Shown here in pieces: positions 50,792-62,473 of a DNA stretch of 64,000 bases; within the stretch, counting starts at the first letter, position 1, and each line of letters opens with the position of its first letter. Origin of the DNA: Pseudacidovorax sp. (lineage in GTDB: Bacteria; Pseudomonadota; Gammaproteobacteria; Burkholderiales; Burkholderiaceae_C); assembly GCF_017991995.1 (NCBI RefSeq), contig NZ_JAGOPN010000010.1:1-64000 (forward strand). The letters are read 5' to 3'. The notes under the pieces were generated by a model. That model saw only the letters and a program-made list of their open reading frames with translations, searched no databases and was not told the origin of the DNA. The translations under genes and the position numbers were made by a program.

Positions 50792-51559
50792 TCAACGCAT
50801 CAGCCGCCCGCCATTGATGTCCAGCGTCGCGCCCGTGATGAAGGCCCCCGCGTCCGATGCCAGAAAGACCGCCGCCGCGGCGACCTCCTCGGGCTCGCCG
50901 AAACGGCCCAGGGGAATGGCGCTCAACAGTCCTTCCTGCCGGTCGGGCGCCAGGGCCTCCAGCGCCGGACTGCGGATGGCCGCCGGGGCCAAGGCATTGA
51001 CGGTGATCCGGTCGGCCGCCAGTTCCGTGGCCAAGCCGCGCGTGAGCGCCAGGATGCCGGCCTTGGAGGCGGCGTAATGGAGGCCCGTGGCCGCGCTCGC
51101 CTGCTGACCGGCGAGCGACGCCAGGTTGATGATCCGACCGCCCTGCCCCCGCAAGCGCATGTGCGCACCCAAGGCACGGCAACCCAGGAAGCAGCCGCGC
51201 AGGTTGACGGCCATGAGGGCGTCCCATTCCTCCACCGCGATGTCCCACAGCGGAGTGGAGACGGTGCGCGCCGCGTTGTTGACGAGCACGTCGACGAAGC
51301 CCCACGCGTCGCAGCCGGCCTGCAGCATCTGCTGCCAGCCGGCCTCCGCCGCGACGTCCGCCACCACGGCCCGCACCTCCAGCCCTTCGGCCCGCAGTGG
51401 TGCGGCAGCGTCGTGCACCGCCGCCTGCGCGTCGGCCATCAGCACGCGCGCACCGGCCTGTCCCAGCGCATGGGCCATGGCCAGGCCCAGCCCCTGCGCC
51501 GCGCCGGTGACCAGGGCCACGCGGCCGGCCAGCACGGGGGCGGAAGGTGGCACCGGCAT
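50792..51559 (-). CDS. Short-chain dehydrogenase/reductase
   Basis: A 255-residue SDR with the TGAAQGLGLAMA cofactor loop, NNAA motif, Ser in NLASLAG and the YAASK catalytic pair, and the GATLDINGG end. An Asp after the second strand (MADAQ) suggests NAD over NADP. It starts two bases after the acyl-CoA ligase gene, so it is in that operon and probably oxidises a hydroxyacyl or diol intermediate of the imported substrate. The exact substrate is unknown. Confidence 0.83.
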   Translation of the reverse strand: MPVPPSAPVLAGRVALVTGAAQGLGLAMAHALGQAGARVLMADAQAAVHDAAAPLRAEGLEVRAVVADVAAEAGWQQMLQAGCDAWGFVDVLVNNAARTVSTPLWDIAVEEWDALMAVNLRGCFLGCRALGAHMRLRGQGGRIINLASLAGQQASAATGLHYAASKAGILALTRGLATELAADRITVNALAPAAIRSPALEALAPDRQEGLLSAIPLGRFGEPEEVAAAAVFLASDAGAFITGATLDINGGRLMR

Positions 51560-51561
51560 GC

Positions 51562-53169
51562 TCAGGCCCGGCGGGCGCGCGCCTGCGGCGGCCGCTCCCA
51601 CGCGGTGGGCGTGACGCCACGCTCGCGCAGCTTGTACTTCTGCACCTTGCCGTTCTCGGTGCGCGGCAGGTCGTCGACGATGTCGAACCAGCGCGGCACC
51701 GCAAAGTACGGCAGGCGCGCTTCGCACCATTCGGCCAGTTCCTGCGACGCCGGGGCCTGGCCCTCGCGCAGGATCAGCGCGGCCATCACCTCGTCCTCGG
51801 CCAGCTCGGAGCGCACGGGGTACACCGCCACGGTCGCAACGGCCGGATGGCTCTGCAGCACCTGCTCGACCTCGAAGGAAGAGATGTTCTCGCCCCGGCG
51901 GCGGATCGCGTCCTTGATTCGGTCCACGAAGCGCAGGGCGCCATCGGGCTCGCGCACCACGCGGTCCCCGGTGTGGAACCAGAGGTTGCGCCAGGCCTCG
52001 ACGGTCTTTTCGGGCATGTTGAAGTAGCCGCTCGCGAAGGCATGCGGCTCATGCGCGCGCAGCAGCAGCTCGCCGGCCTGGCCGTCGGGCAACTCGGCAT
52101 CGTGCTCGTCGGCCACGCGGGCCTCGAAGCCGGGCAGCACCCAGCCCATCACGCCACCGCGCGGCGAATCGGGCGCGGTGGCGATGACGAAGTTGGTCTC
52201 GGTGGAGCCATAGCCTTCGAGCAGGCGCACGCCGGTGCGGGCCGCGAAGGCCTGGCCCGCGGCGCCTGGCACGCCCGGGCCCAGTCCGATGCGCACGCGG
52301 TGCTCGCGTTCGGCGGCGCCTTCGGGCTGCGCAAGCAGGATCGGCACCATGGCGCCCAGCAGGTAGACCACCGTGGCGCCGCAGGACCGCATCGAAGGCC
52401 AGAAGCCCGAGGCCGAGAAGCGGCCTTCGAACACCACCTCGGCGCCCGACAAACAGGCCTGGGCAAAGGTGTTGAGGGCATTGATATGGAACAGCGGCAG
52501 CGTGGTGCACAGCACGTCGTCGGCGCGCACGCCCAGCACGCGCAGGCTGTTGACGCCCCACCAGTAGTACTGGGCATGCGGGCAGAGCACGCCTTTCGAT
52601 GGACCGGTGGTGCCGGAGGTGTAGAGGATGGCCAGCGTATCGGCGGGGCCGACCTCGGCCGCCGCGACCGCCTCGCCGGCCGCTGGCCAGGCTTCAACGA
52701 CGACGCCCGGCAGATCGACGCCAGGCGTGCCGTCCTCGCCTTCCAGCACCCACATGCGCTGCAGCGACGTGCGCGCCAGGTCGGCCGTGGCCAGCCGCGG
52801 CAGGTACTGGGCCTCGATGACCAGCAGCTTCGCCTGGCTGTTGGCCAGGAAGTATTCGATCTGCGGCCCCATGGACGCCGTGTTGACCGGCACCGCCACC
52901 GCGCCGGCCCAGCCACAGCCGAGGAAGGCCTCCAGGAACTCCGGCCGGTTGCCCGCGAGGATGGCCACACGGTCGCCGCGTTCGATGCCGGCAGCCTGCA
53001 GCGCGCCCGCCCGGGCCGCGGCGCGGTGCGGCACCTCGCCATGCCCCCAGCGCTGGCCGCCGATGCGCACCCCCGGCGCGTCGCCGAAGCGCTCGGCCTG
53101 CCGCCGCAGCATCTGCGGCAGCGTGCGCTGCGCCACCGGCAGCAGGGCGTCGGCCTCAGTCGTCGTCAT
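51562..53169 (-). CDS. Acyl-CoA synthetase (AMP-forming ligase)
   Basis: A 535-residue ligase that would activate a carboxylic acid to its CoA thioester. Motifs: [19 protein letters not shown] (P-loop), [18 protein letters not shown], and the C-terminal [22 protein letters not shown] and [12 protein letters not shown] with the catalytic Lys. It is closest in pattern to CaiC/short- to medium-chain or aryl acid ligases. The ATG at 53169 overlaps livF by 14 bases. Lying with a Liv importer, it likely traps the imported acid. Confidence 0.85.
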   Translation of the reverse strand: MTTTEADALLPVAQRTLPQMLRRQAERFGDAPGVRIGGQRWGHGEVPHRAAARAGALQAAGIERGDRVAILAGNRPEFLEAFLGCGWAGAVAVPVNTASMGPQIEYFLANSQAKLLVIEAQYLPRLATADLARTSLQRMWVLEGEDGTPGVDLPGVVVEAWPAAGEAVAAAEVGPADTLAILYTSGTTGPSKGVLCPHAQYYWWGVNSLRVLGVRADDVLCTTLPLFHINALNTFAQACLSGAEVVFEGRFSASGFWPSMRSCGATVVYLLGAMVPILLAQPEGAAEREHRVRIGLGPGVPGAAGQAFAARTGVRLLEGYGSTETNFVIATAPDSPRGGVMGWVLPGFEARVADEHDAELPDGQAGELLLRAHEPHAFASGYFNMPEKTVEAWRNLWFHTGDRVVREPDGALRFVDRIKDAIRRRGENISSFEVEQVLQSHPAVATVAVYPVRSELAEDEVMAALILREGQAPASQELAEWCEARLPYFAVPRWFDIVDDLPRTENGKVQKYKLRERGVTPTAWERPPQARARRA

Positions 53170-53889
53170 GGGTGCCGCCGCCCAGGTAGGTCGCACGCAC
53201 GCGCTCGTCGTCGGCGAGCGCCGCCGAGTCGCCCGACAGCGCCACCTCGCCCGTCTCCAGCACGTAGCCGAAGTCCGAGCTTTCCAGCGCGGCGCGGGCG
53301 TTCTGTTCCACCAGCAGGATCGAGACGCCGTCCTCGCGCAGCTGCCGCACGATGGACAGGATCTCCTGCACGATGAGCGGCGCCAGCCCCAGGCTGGGCT
53401 CGTCGAGCATCAGGAGGCGCGGCGCGGACATCAGCGCGCGGCCCACGGCCAGCATCTGCCGCTCGCCGCCCGAGAGCGTGTCGGCCCGCTGGCCCCGGCG
53501 CTCGGCCAGGCGCGGAAAGCGCGCATACACGCCGTCCAGGCGCTGGCGAAGCGCGTCCGCGCGCAGGCGGCGCGAATAGGCGCCCAGGCGCAGGTTGTCC
53601 AGCACGGTGAGTTCGCCGAAGAGTTCGCGCTTCTCGGGCACCAGGCACAGGCCGCGCTCGACACGCGATTCGACGTCGAGCCCGGCCAGGTCCTCGCCCT
53701 CGAAGCGGATCGTCCCGCGCGACGGCAGCAGGCCCATGGCCGCGGCCAGCAGCGTGGTCTTGCCCGCGCCGTTGGGCCCGATGACCGAGATGATCTGCCC
53801 CGGCTGCAAGGCCAGCGAGACACCGCGCACCGCCTCAACCTGGCCGTAGCCCACGTGCAGGTCGGCGATCTCCAGCATGGGCGTATCGC

Positions 53890-53893
<4 letters not shown>
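53156..53893 (-). CDS. livF: Branched-chain/aromatic acid-type ABC transporter ATPase, LivF-like
   Basis: A 245-residue ATPase. Walker [11 protein letters not shown], signature [15 protein letters not shown], Walker [20 protein letters not shown] and switch His replaced by Gln in [11 protein letters not shown], as usual for LivF. It starts with an ATGA overlap on the LivM-LivG gene. The family imports branched-chain amino acids, amides or aromatic acids; the catabolic neighbours favour an aromatic or related carboxylate. Confidence 0.92.
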
Positions 53894-55673
<1,780 letters not shown>

Positions 55674-55677
<4 letters not shown>

Positions 55678-56729
55678 TGGTCGATCTCCTCGGCTTCTTC
55701 CTCGTGGTGGCGCGCCATGTACGAGCGCGCCATCAGCACCGGGATCAGCAGGCTGAACACGATCACGTCCTTGAGCGCCCCGCTCCAGAAGGAGGCAAAG
55801 CTTTCGATGATGCCCACGGCCAGCGCGCCGATGGCCGTCACCGGGTAGCTCACCAGGCCGCCGATGATGGCGGCCACGAAGGCCTTCAGGCCGATGATGA
55901 AGCCCGAGTCGTAGTACATGGTGGTCACCGGCGCGATCAGCACGCCGATCAGCCCCGCCAGCAACGAGGCGCAGCCATAGGCCAGCAGCGCGGTGCGTGC
56001 CGGCCGGATGCCGACCAGCCGCGCGCCCGTGCGATTGACCGCGGTGGCCCGCAGCGCCTTGCCGGTCACGGTGCGCTCGAACACCAGGAAGAACAGGCCG
56101 CTGAGCACGATGGCCGCGCTCACCATCAGCACCACCTGGCCGCTGACGGTGAAGCCGTCGCCGAGCGTCAGCGAGGCCGAGGTCAGCGCACTGGTGCGCG
56201 AGCCCTCCGGCCCGAAGAAGAGAAGGCCCAGACCCGACAGCAGGAAGTGCAGCGCCAGCGACACGATCAGCAGCACCAGCCCCGAGGCATCGGCGATGGG
56301 CTGGAACACCACCCGCGCCAGCAGCGGCGCCACCGGCACCACCAGCAGCACCGAGGCCACGATCTGCAGCGCCACGGGCACGCCGGCGCGTGCCGCGGCC
56401 CAGGCGATGGCGCAGGGCACCAGCGGCAGCACACCCCACAGCAGCAGCGCCTTGGGGATGTGCCGCGACTCGCCCTTGCGCAGCAGGCTGCCCACTTCCG
56501 TGAGCAGCGCCAGCGCGGCCAGGAAGATCACCATGCCGATGGTGGGCGGCAGCTTGCCGGTCTCGAAGGCGGCCAGCGTCAGCGCGGAAAAAGCCGCGAT
56601 GTCGCCGAAAGGCACGAACACCACCCGCGTGACCGAGAAGATCAGCACCAGTCCGATGCCGGCCAGCAGATAGATGGCACCGTTGGCCAAACCGTCGATG
56701 CCCAGGATGAGGGCGACGTCCCAGGTCAT
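55674..56729 (-). CDS. livH: Branched-chain-type ABC transporter permease, LivH-like
   Basis: A 351-residue permease beginning LILGIDGLANGAIYLLAGIGLVLIFSVTRVVFVPFGDIAAF, the characteristic LivH start. The EAA-like loop is KALRATAVNRTGARLVGIRPARTALLAYGCASLLAGLIGVL and later GLKAFVAAIIGGL. It is longer than typical LivH (about 290-310 residues) because of an extra segment at about 75-130. It ends with an acidic EEEAEEIDQ tail overlapping the next start. Confidence 0.92.
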
Positions 56730-56790
56730 GGTCGGGCGGTCCTTTGCGTCATTGCGTTCTTTCCCATGTGTCGGATGCGTCCGCGGGCGC

Positions 56791-57960
56791 TCAGGGCGCC
56801 AGCTTCCACTGGCCCTTGTCGAGCGTGACGATCACGCGGGCGCGCTCGTCCACGCCGTACAGGTCGCCGGGCTTGAAGTTGTAGACGCCGTGCGTGCCCA
56901 CCACCTCGCGGGTGCTGAAGATGGCATCGCGCAGGGCGGCGCGGAACTCGGGCGTGCCGGGCTCGCCCTTGCCGGCCGCCAGCACGCGCTGGGCGGCGTC
57001 GGCGAACACCAGCCAGCCGTCGAAGGAATAGGCCGAGAAGGCATCGCTGGTGGGCGCGTTGTTGACCTTCTGGTAGATGTCTCGGAAGGCCAGGCCCATC
57101 TTGCGGGTCGGATGGTCGGCCGGCAGCTGCTCGGCCACGATGACGGGGCCGGTGGGCATCAGCGCGCCCTGCCCCGCCGCGCCGACCACGCGCACGAAGT
57201 CGGGGTTGATCAGCCCGTGCTGGCCATAGACCTTGCCCTTGAAGCCGCGCTCGGCCAGGGCCAGGAAGGGCAAGGCACCCGGCGTGCCGGCACCCCCGGT
57301 CATCACCGCGTCGGGCCGCATGGCCAGCAGCTTGAGCACCTGGCCGGTGACCGACTGGTCGGAGCGTGCATAGCGCTCGTTGCCCAGCACCTGAATGCCG
57401 GCATCCTTGGCCGCCTGGTTGAGGGCGCTGAACACCAGGTCACCCCAGGCGTCCGAGAAGCCGATGTAGCCCACGCTGCGCACGCCGTCCTTCTTCATGC
57501 GCTGTACCACCGCGTCGATCATCAGCTGCGTGGGCTGGGCCACCGTCATCACCCAGGCGTTGTCCGCCGGGTTCAGCAGGATGGGCGTGAGGCCGATCAT
57601 CGGCACCTTGGCATCGCGGCCCACCTGCGCCATGGCGATGGCGGCGGGCACGCCCGAGGTGCCCATCAGCACGTCGACCTTGTCCTCTTCCACCAGCTTG
57701 CGGGCGTTGCGGCCGGCAGTGGTGGGGTCGGAGCCGTCGTCCAGCACGATGAGCTGCACCTTGCGCCCGGCAATCTCGCCCTTGTAGGCCAGCGCGGCCT
57801 GCATGCCCTTGGCATAGGGCACGCCCAGCGAGGAGTTCGGGCCGGAGAGCGACACGCTCAGGCCGACCTTGAGGTCGGCCGCCTGGGCGGCAACCGCGGC
57901 CGCGACCAGGGCACCGGCAGCCAGCGCACCGCGGCCGAGGGACATCAGCTTCTTCTTCAT
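56791..57960 (-). CDS. LivK-type periplasmic substrate-binding protein (copy 1)
   Basis: A 389-residue exported protein with signal peptide ending AVAAQA. The mature chain begins ADLKVGLSVSLSGPNSSLGVPYAKGMQAAL and has LIVLDDGSDPTTAGRNARKLVEEDKVDVLMGTSG, the type-I periplasmic-binding fold of the LivK family. It lies 61 bases upstream of livH and is the copy most closely tied to the permease genes. Two further copies follow at 59813 and 61090, all ending in a KGQWKL motif. Confidence 0.9.
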   Translation of the reverse strand: MKKKLMSLGRGALAAGALVAAAVAAQAADLKVGLSVSLSGPNSSLGVPYAKGMQAALAYKGEIAGRKVQLIVLDDGSDPTTAGRNARKLVEEDKVDVLMGTSGVPAAIAMAQVGRDAKVPMIGLTPILLNPADNAWVMTVAQPTQLMIDAVVQRMKKDGVRSVGYIGFSDAWGDLVFSALNQAAKDAGIQVLGNERYARSDQSVTGQVLKLLAMRPDAVMTGGAGTPGALPFLALAERGFKGKVYGQHGLINPDFVRVVGAAGQGALMPTGPVIVAEQLPADHPTRKMGLAFRDIYQKVNNAPTSDAFSAYSFDGWLVFADAAQRVLAAGKGEPGTPEFRAALRDAIFSTREVVGTHGVYNFKPGDLYGVDERARVIVTLDKGQWKLAP

Positions 57961-57999
57961 GGAGGAACTCCTGGTTGGGAGAGGCAGGGACGGAAGGGA

Positions 58000-58479
58000 C
58001 TAGACGAACAACTGGATGGCCGGCAGCGGCTGGCCCGCATCGAGCAGGTTGACCCGCTTCTCGTGGATCAGCCAGCCCAGCGGCCCGCCGGGCACGAGCG
58101 TGTGGATGCAGTGGCCGGCCAGCAGCACCTGCTGCGGGCCGCGAGATTCGATGTAGAGGAAGGCGGTGCGCAGGCGGATGGACTCGCCGCCGGCCGGTGT
58201 GGCGGACAGACGCCGAGGTGCCTGCAGCACATGCTGGCAACGGCTGGCCGGATGCTGCGAATGGGCACGCGGGCTGTGCAGTCGCTTGACGCGCAGTTCG
58301 AGCAGCAGCCGGTCTTCGAGCGCCAGCGCGTTGTGGGTCTGGTCGTCGGCCTGCGCAGCGCCCTGCAGCGGGATCCAGTAACGGCCATCGGGCGCGAAGA
58401 GGGCCAGCCAGTCGTCCCAGCAGCGGTCGTCGATCAGCTCGGCTTCGTGGACGACGAAGTCCTCGGCAGAAAGCGTCAT
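58000..58479 (-). CDS. Aromatic-ring-hydroxylating dioxygenase, small (beta) subunit
   Basis: A 159-residue protein of the NTF2-like fold. EDFVVHEAELIDDRCWDDWLALFAPDGRYWIPL is the conserved opening of the beta subunits of Rieske dioxygenases, and later RLRTAFLYIESRGPQQVLLAGHCIHTLV is conserved too. It overlaps the alpha-subunit gene stop by ATGA. It has no cofactor and stabilises the catalytic alpha subunit. No ferredoxin or reductase gene is in the window, so electrons must come from elsewhere. Confidence 0.88.
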   Translation of the reverse strand: MTLSAEDFVVHEAELIDDRCWDDWLALFAPDGRYWIPLQGAAQADDQTHNALALEDRLLLELRVKRLHSPRAHSQHPASRCQHVLQAPRRLSATPAGGESIRLRTAFLYIESRGPQQVLLAGHCIHTLVPGGPLGWLIHEKRVNLLDAGQPLPAIQLFV

Positions 58480-59789
58480 GCAGCCTCCCCCATCCACCGT
58501 GCCCACGCGCGGAACTGGTTGCGCATGAGGCGCTCGTCGGTGCCGCTGGTCTCTTCCACCACGTCGCTGCGCTCGCCCTCGGCAAAGCCGCGGTGCAGGC
58601 TGACCCATTCGTTGCCCTCGCCGCGCAGGCCCTGCTGCATGCTCTCGAACAGGTGCACGTCGTCGTGCGCCACCACCGACATGGGCGAGAACACCAGCCG
58701 GTTGTAGTTCATCGAACGTTGCAGCAGCAGCTCGGGGGCGCCCTCGGCGCGGAAGCTCCAGGCCTCCACCAGCGTGCGGTCCGCCGCCAGCGGCCGGATC
58801 ACGCGGATGGCCTGCGGCGAGCCCTTGACCGACAGGCTGGGAAAGAGCACCGCGTTCTGCGGCGAGCGCTGCAGCACCTCGTTGGCGCGCTCTTCGCCCA
58901 GAGCGGCGCGCAGCGCGTCCTCATAGTCCTGCAGCTGCGCGTAGCTGGAATGAATGCTGAAGCGCGTGCCCAGCACGCTGTGGCCGTTGGGGTAGACGCG
59001 CCCGCCCATGCGGTCAAAGAAGTCGTAGCCCGAACCGAAGGGCAGGATCTGCTCCATGGCCATGGGCTTGGGCGCATCGGCCGGCTGGTCCTTCCACAGT
59101 GCGTTGGCCGCCTGGGTGGCCGACTCATGCGTGGACATGGGATGCACCGTGTCGTTGATGTTCTCCAGGTACATCTTCCAGTTGCAGTGGATGACGTTGC
59201 GCAGCACCCCACCCGCCACCGTCAACCGCCGCTCGGGCGAGCGGTCGACCATGTTGTCGATCATCTGCAGGATGTCGCCGAAGTACGCGTCGAAGCCCGG
59301 GCCGTCCTTCGCCAGGCGCACGAAGACGAAGTCGCGGTACACGGCGACGCCTGCCACGGGCTGCAGGCCCTGGCCCGACTCGCACTGTGCGAGGCCGGTG
59401 CCCTCGTAGCCCGCCTTCAGCGGCAGGGCCAGCGCCGCGCCGTCCAGCTTGTAGGTCCAGGCGTGGTAGGGGCAGCGGAAGAAGCGGCCGGTGTTGCCGC
59501 GCTCTTCGGTGACCAGTTGGGCGCCCTTGTGAGCGCAGCGGTTGTAGAAGACGCCCACGCCGCCATCGGCCTGCCGCACCATGAGGAGCGGCCGGCCCGC
59601 GATCTCCCGCGTGCAGTAGTCGCCGGCAGCCGGCACCTCGCTCGCGTGGCCGGCAAACTGCCAGGTGCGGGCGAAGAAGCGCTCCTGCTCCAGCGCGAAG
59701 AGCTCCTGGCTCAGGTACAGGTCGCGGTGAACGCGCCGGTCCTGCACCAGGGCCTGGATCGCGGCGGGGTCGTGGCGGTAGGCGGTCAT
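58476..59789 (-). CDS. Aromatic-ring-hydroxylating dioxygenase, large (alpha) subunit with Rieske centre
   Basis: A 437-residue oxygenase. The Rieske site is CAHKGA (Cys85, His87) and CPYHAW (Cys106, His109). The catalytic domain binds iron through the conserved His/Asp set; NINDTVHPMSTHESA appears to contain two of the ligands. The enzyme would add oxygen to an aromatic or heteroaromatic acid. It lies between two LivK-type genes, which suggests that uptake and oxidation of one substrate are linked. Confidence 0.9.
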   Translation of the reverse strand: MTAYRHDPAAIQALVQDRRVHRDLYLSQELFALEQERFFARTWQFAGHASEVPAAGDYCTREIAGRPLLMVRQADGGVGVFYNRCAHKGAQLVTEERGNTGRFFRCPYHAWTYKLDGAALALPLKAGYEGTGLAQCESGQGLQPVAGVAVYRDFVFVRLAKDGPGFDAYFGDILQMIDNMVDRSPERRLTVAGGVLRNVIHCNWKMYLENINDTVHPMSTHESATQAANALWKDQPADAPKPMAMEQILPFGSGYDFFDRMGGRVYPNGHSVLGTRFSIHSSYAQLQDYEDALRAALGEERANEVLQRSPQNAVLFPSLSVKGSPQAIRVIRPLAADRTLVEAWSFRAEGAPELLLQRSMNYNRLVFSPMSVVAHDDVHLFESMQQGLRGEGNEWVSLHRGFAEGERSDVVEETSGTDERLMRNQFRAWARWMGEAA

Positions 59790-59812
59790 GGCCGGGCGTC
59801 GTCAGCCGAGGC

Positions 59813-60964
59813 TCAGGGCACCAGCTTCCATTGGCCCTTTTCCATGCGCACGATCACGACCGCGCGCTTGTCTGAGCCATAGCGGCTGTCGGGCGTGAAG
59901 TTGTAGATGCCATGCGTGCCCACCAGCTCACGGGTGGCGACGATGGCGTCCTTGAGCGACTGGCGGTAGGCCGGCGTGCCGGGCTCGCCCTTCGCGCGCG
60001 CCGCGGCATTGGCCAGCAGCAGGTAGGCGTCGTAGGTGTACGACGAGAAGGCATCGACCGGCGGCGCGCCATTGGCCTTCTGGTAGGCGGCACGGAAGTC
60101 CATCGACACCTTGCGGATCGGGTTGTCGGCCGGCAGCTGCTCGGCCACCAGCACCGGGCCGCTGGGCACTTCCAGGCCCTCGATGGACTTGCCGCCAACG
60201 CGCACGAAGTCGGCATTGATCAGGCCGTGCGTGCCGTAGATGCGCCCCTTGTAGTTGCGCTCGGCCAGCGCCAGGTAGGGCAGCGCGCCGGGCGTGCCCG
60301 AGTTGCCGGCGAACACCGCGTCGGGCCGCTGCGCGACGATCTTGAGCACCTGGCCCGCCACCGAGCTGTCGGTGCGCGCATAGCGCTCGTTGGCCACCAC
60401 CTTGATGCCGGCCTCGCCCGCGCTCTTGACCAGCGAGTCGTAGGCCAGGTCGCCCAGTGCGTCGGAGAAGCCGATGAAGGCCACCGTCTTGACGCCCGCC
60501 GCCTTCATCTTGTCCACCACGGCGGCGACCATCAACTCGAAGGGCTGCGACACCGACACCGTCCAGCCGTTCTCGGCGCCCGGCAGCGACACCGGCGTCG
60601 GCGAGATCAGTGGCACGTTCAGCTCGCGCGCCACGGCGGCGATGGCCATGGCGCCCGGCACGCCGGAGGTGCCGATGAGCACGTCCACCTTGTCCTCGGT
60701 GGCCAGCTTGCGGGCATTGCGGCCGGCCGTGGTCGGGTCGGAGGCATCGTCCAGCACGATCAGCTCGACCTTGCGGCCGCCGATGGTGGGCATCTGCGCA
60801 TGGGCGGCGCGGATGCCCTTCTCGTACGGGATGCCCAGCGCCGACACCGGGCCGGAGAGCGAGCTGATGACGCCCACCTTGAGGTCGGCCGCGAAGGCGC
60901 CGACGGCGAAGGCCGAGGCAGCCAGCAGGGCGAGGGGACGAAGCACACGAGAACGAGAGGCCAT
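59813..60964 (-). CDS. LivK-type periplasmic substrate-binding protein (copy 2)
   Basis: A 383-residue exported protein. The signal peptide runs RPLALLAASAFAVGAFA, followed by ADLKVGVISSLSGPVSALGIPYEKGIRAAHAQMP. Its fold and conserved stretches (ELIVLDDASDPTTAGRNARKLATEDKVDVLIGTSGVPGAM) match copies 1 and 3. It precedes the dioxygenase alpha gene by 23 bases. Differences in the ligand-facing loops could give a different specificity for the same permease. Confidence 0.9.
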   Translation of the reverse strand: MASRSRVLRPLALLAASAFAVGAFAADLKVGVISSLSGPVSALGIPYEKGIRAAHAQMPTIGGRKVELIVLDDASDPTTAGRNARKLATEDKVDVLIGTSGVPGAMAIAAVARELNVPLISPTPVSLPGAENGWTVSVSQPFELMVAAVVDKMKAAGVKTVAFIGFSDALGDLAYDSLVKSAGEAGIKVVANERYARTDSSVAGQVLKIVAQRPDAVFAGNSGTPGALPYLALAERNYKGRIYGTHGLINADFVRVGGKSIEGLEVPSGPVLVAEQLPADNPIRKVSMDFRAAYQKANGAPPVDAFSSYTYDAYLLLANAAARAKGEPGTPAYRQSLKDAIVATRELVGTHGIYNFTPDSRYGSDKRAVVIVRMEKGQWKLVP

Positions 60965-61089
60965 TGAGCGGGACTCCAGGAAAGGAAAGGGAGGGAGAGC
61001 GGGAGGAGGCTGCCGGAGCCATCGGCCGCCGGCGTCTGGTCAGTGGCGTGCGCAGGCGGCCGCCCGCATGGCGGCCCGCTGGACGCGGC

Positions 61090-62265
61090 TCAGGGCACCA
61101 GCTTCCACTGGCCCTTTTCGAGCCGCACGACCACGCGCGAGCGCTCGTCCGAACCGTAGCGGTCGTTGGGCGTGAAGTTGTAGACGCTGTGGGTGCCGGC
61201 CAGCTCCTTCGTGCTGGTGATGGCATCGCGCAAGGCCACGCGGAACTGCGGCGTGCCCGGCTCGGCCTTGGCCGAGGCGCGCTTGGCGGCGTCCAGGAAG
61301 ATCAGCCAGGCGTCGAAGCTGTAGGCCGAGAAGGCATCGGTGGGCGCCGCGCCGTTGGCCTTCTGGTAGGCGGCGCGGAAGTCCATCGACACCTTGCGGA
61401 TGGGGTTGTCGGCCGGCAGCTGCTCGGCCACGATCACTGGGCCGGTGGGCGCCAGCAGGCCCTCGACGGACGCTCCGCCCACGCGCACGAAGTCGGGGTT
61501 GATCAGCGCATGCATGCCGTAGATCTGGCCCTTGTAGCCGCGCTCGGCCAGCGCCAGGTAGGGCAGCGCGCCGGGCGTGCCCGAGGTGCCGGTGAGCACC
61601 GCGTCCGGCCGCAGCGCCACGATCTTGAGCACCTGGCCTGTCACCGACGAATCGGCGCGCGCATAGCGCTCGTTGGAGACCACCTTGATGCCGGCCGGCT
61701 CGGCGCTCTTCTGCAGCGCGTCGTACACCAGGTCGCCCCAGGCGTCGGAGAAGCCGATGTAGCCCACCGTCTTGACGCCGGACTTCTTCATGCGGTCCAC
61801 CACCGCGCTGACCATCAGCGGCGCCGGCTGCGGCAGCGTGACCATCCAGGCGCCCTCCTCGCCCGGCAGGTTGGCATTGGCGATGGAAATGAGCGGCGTC
61901 TTCGTCTCGCGCGCCACGGCAGCGATGGCCAGCGCGCCGGGCGAGCCGGCCGTGCCGATGATGACGTCGACCTTGTCCTCGTCGATCAGCTTGCGGGCAT
62001 TGCGGGCCGCGGTGCTCGGGTCCGATGCGTCGTCGAGCTGGATGACCTGCACCTTCTTGCCGTCGATCTCGCCCTTGAAGGCCTGCGCCGCGGCCATGCC
62101 CTTCTGGTAGGGAATGCCCAGCGACGAGACGGGCCCCGACAGCGAGGTGATGAAGCCGACCTTGTAGTCGGCGGCCATGGCGGCGGGCGCCGCGGCGCCC
62201 AGCAGCGTGGCGCAGGCCAGGGCAGCCAGGCTGCGCAGGGGACGTAGTGACTTCATCATCTTCAT
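61090..62265 (-). CDS. LivK-type periplasmic substrate-binding protein (copy 3)
   Basis: A 391-residue exported protein. I chose the ATG at 62265 because GGAG stands six bases ahead; an ATG at 62277 is in frame. The signal peptide ends AAPAAMA and the mature chain begins ADYKVGFITSLSGPVSSLGIPYQKGMAAAQ. It is closest by eye to copy 2. It is the first gene of this run and lies 105 bases from the palindromic operator at 62371. Confidence 0.9.
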   Translation of the reverse strand: MKMMKSLRPLRSLAALACATLLGAAAPAAMAADYKVGFITSLSGPVSSLGIPYQKGMAAAQAFKGEIDGKKVQVIQLDDASDPSTAARNARKLIDEDKVDVIIGTAGSPGALAIAAVARETKTPLISIANANLPGEEGAWMVTLPQPAPLMVSAVVDRMKKSGVKTVGYIGFSDAWGDLVYDALQKSAEPAGIKVVSNERYARADSSVTGQVLKIVALRPDAVLTGTSGTPGALPYLALAERGYKGQIYGMHALINPDFVRVGGASVEGLLAPTGPVIVAEQLPADNPIRKVSMDFRAAYQKANGAAPTDAFSAYSFDAWLIFLDAAKRASAKAEPGTPQFRVALRDAITSTKELAGTHSVYNFTPNDRYGSDERSRVVVRLEKGQWKLVP

Positions 62266-62370
62266 CGCGAACTCCATCTGATTCGGTGGCAACACGGTGG
62301 AACAACGCCGGTGTCGACGGGCCGCCTCTTCCACGCTCCTGCGGCTGCCGCACTGGCACATGACTTATCA

Positions 62371-62390
62371 ATTATTTAGTCTTAAACAAT
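62371..62390. promoter_or_regulatory. AT-rich palindromic operator candidate upstream of the Liv block
   Basis: ATTATTTAGTCTTAAACAAT is an inverted repeat (ATTnTTTA/TAAAnAAT around GTCT). It is an isolated AT-rich island in GC-rich DNA, at the position of the promoter for the leftward copy-3 gene. The size and symmetry fit a MarR- or TetR-type site. Confidence 0.6.
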
Positions 62391-62473
62391 CCTAGCGAGC
62401 ACATCCAGGCGTTGCAAGGGGACTGTCCTCATGGTGGAAAGCCGCGGCGCAGCATGGTGCGCCGATGCACGCC

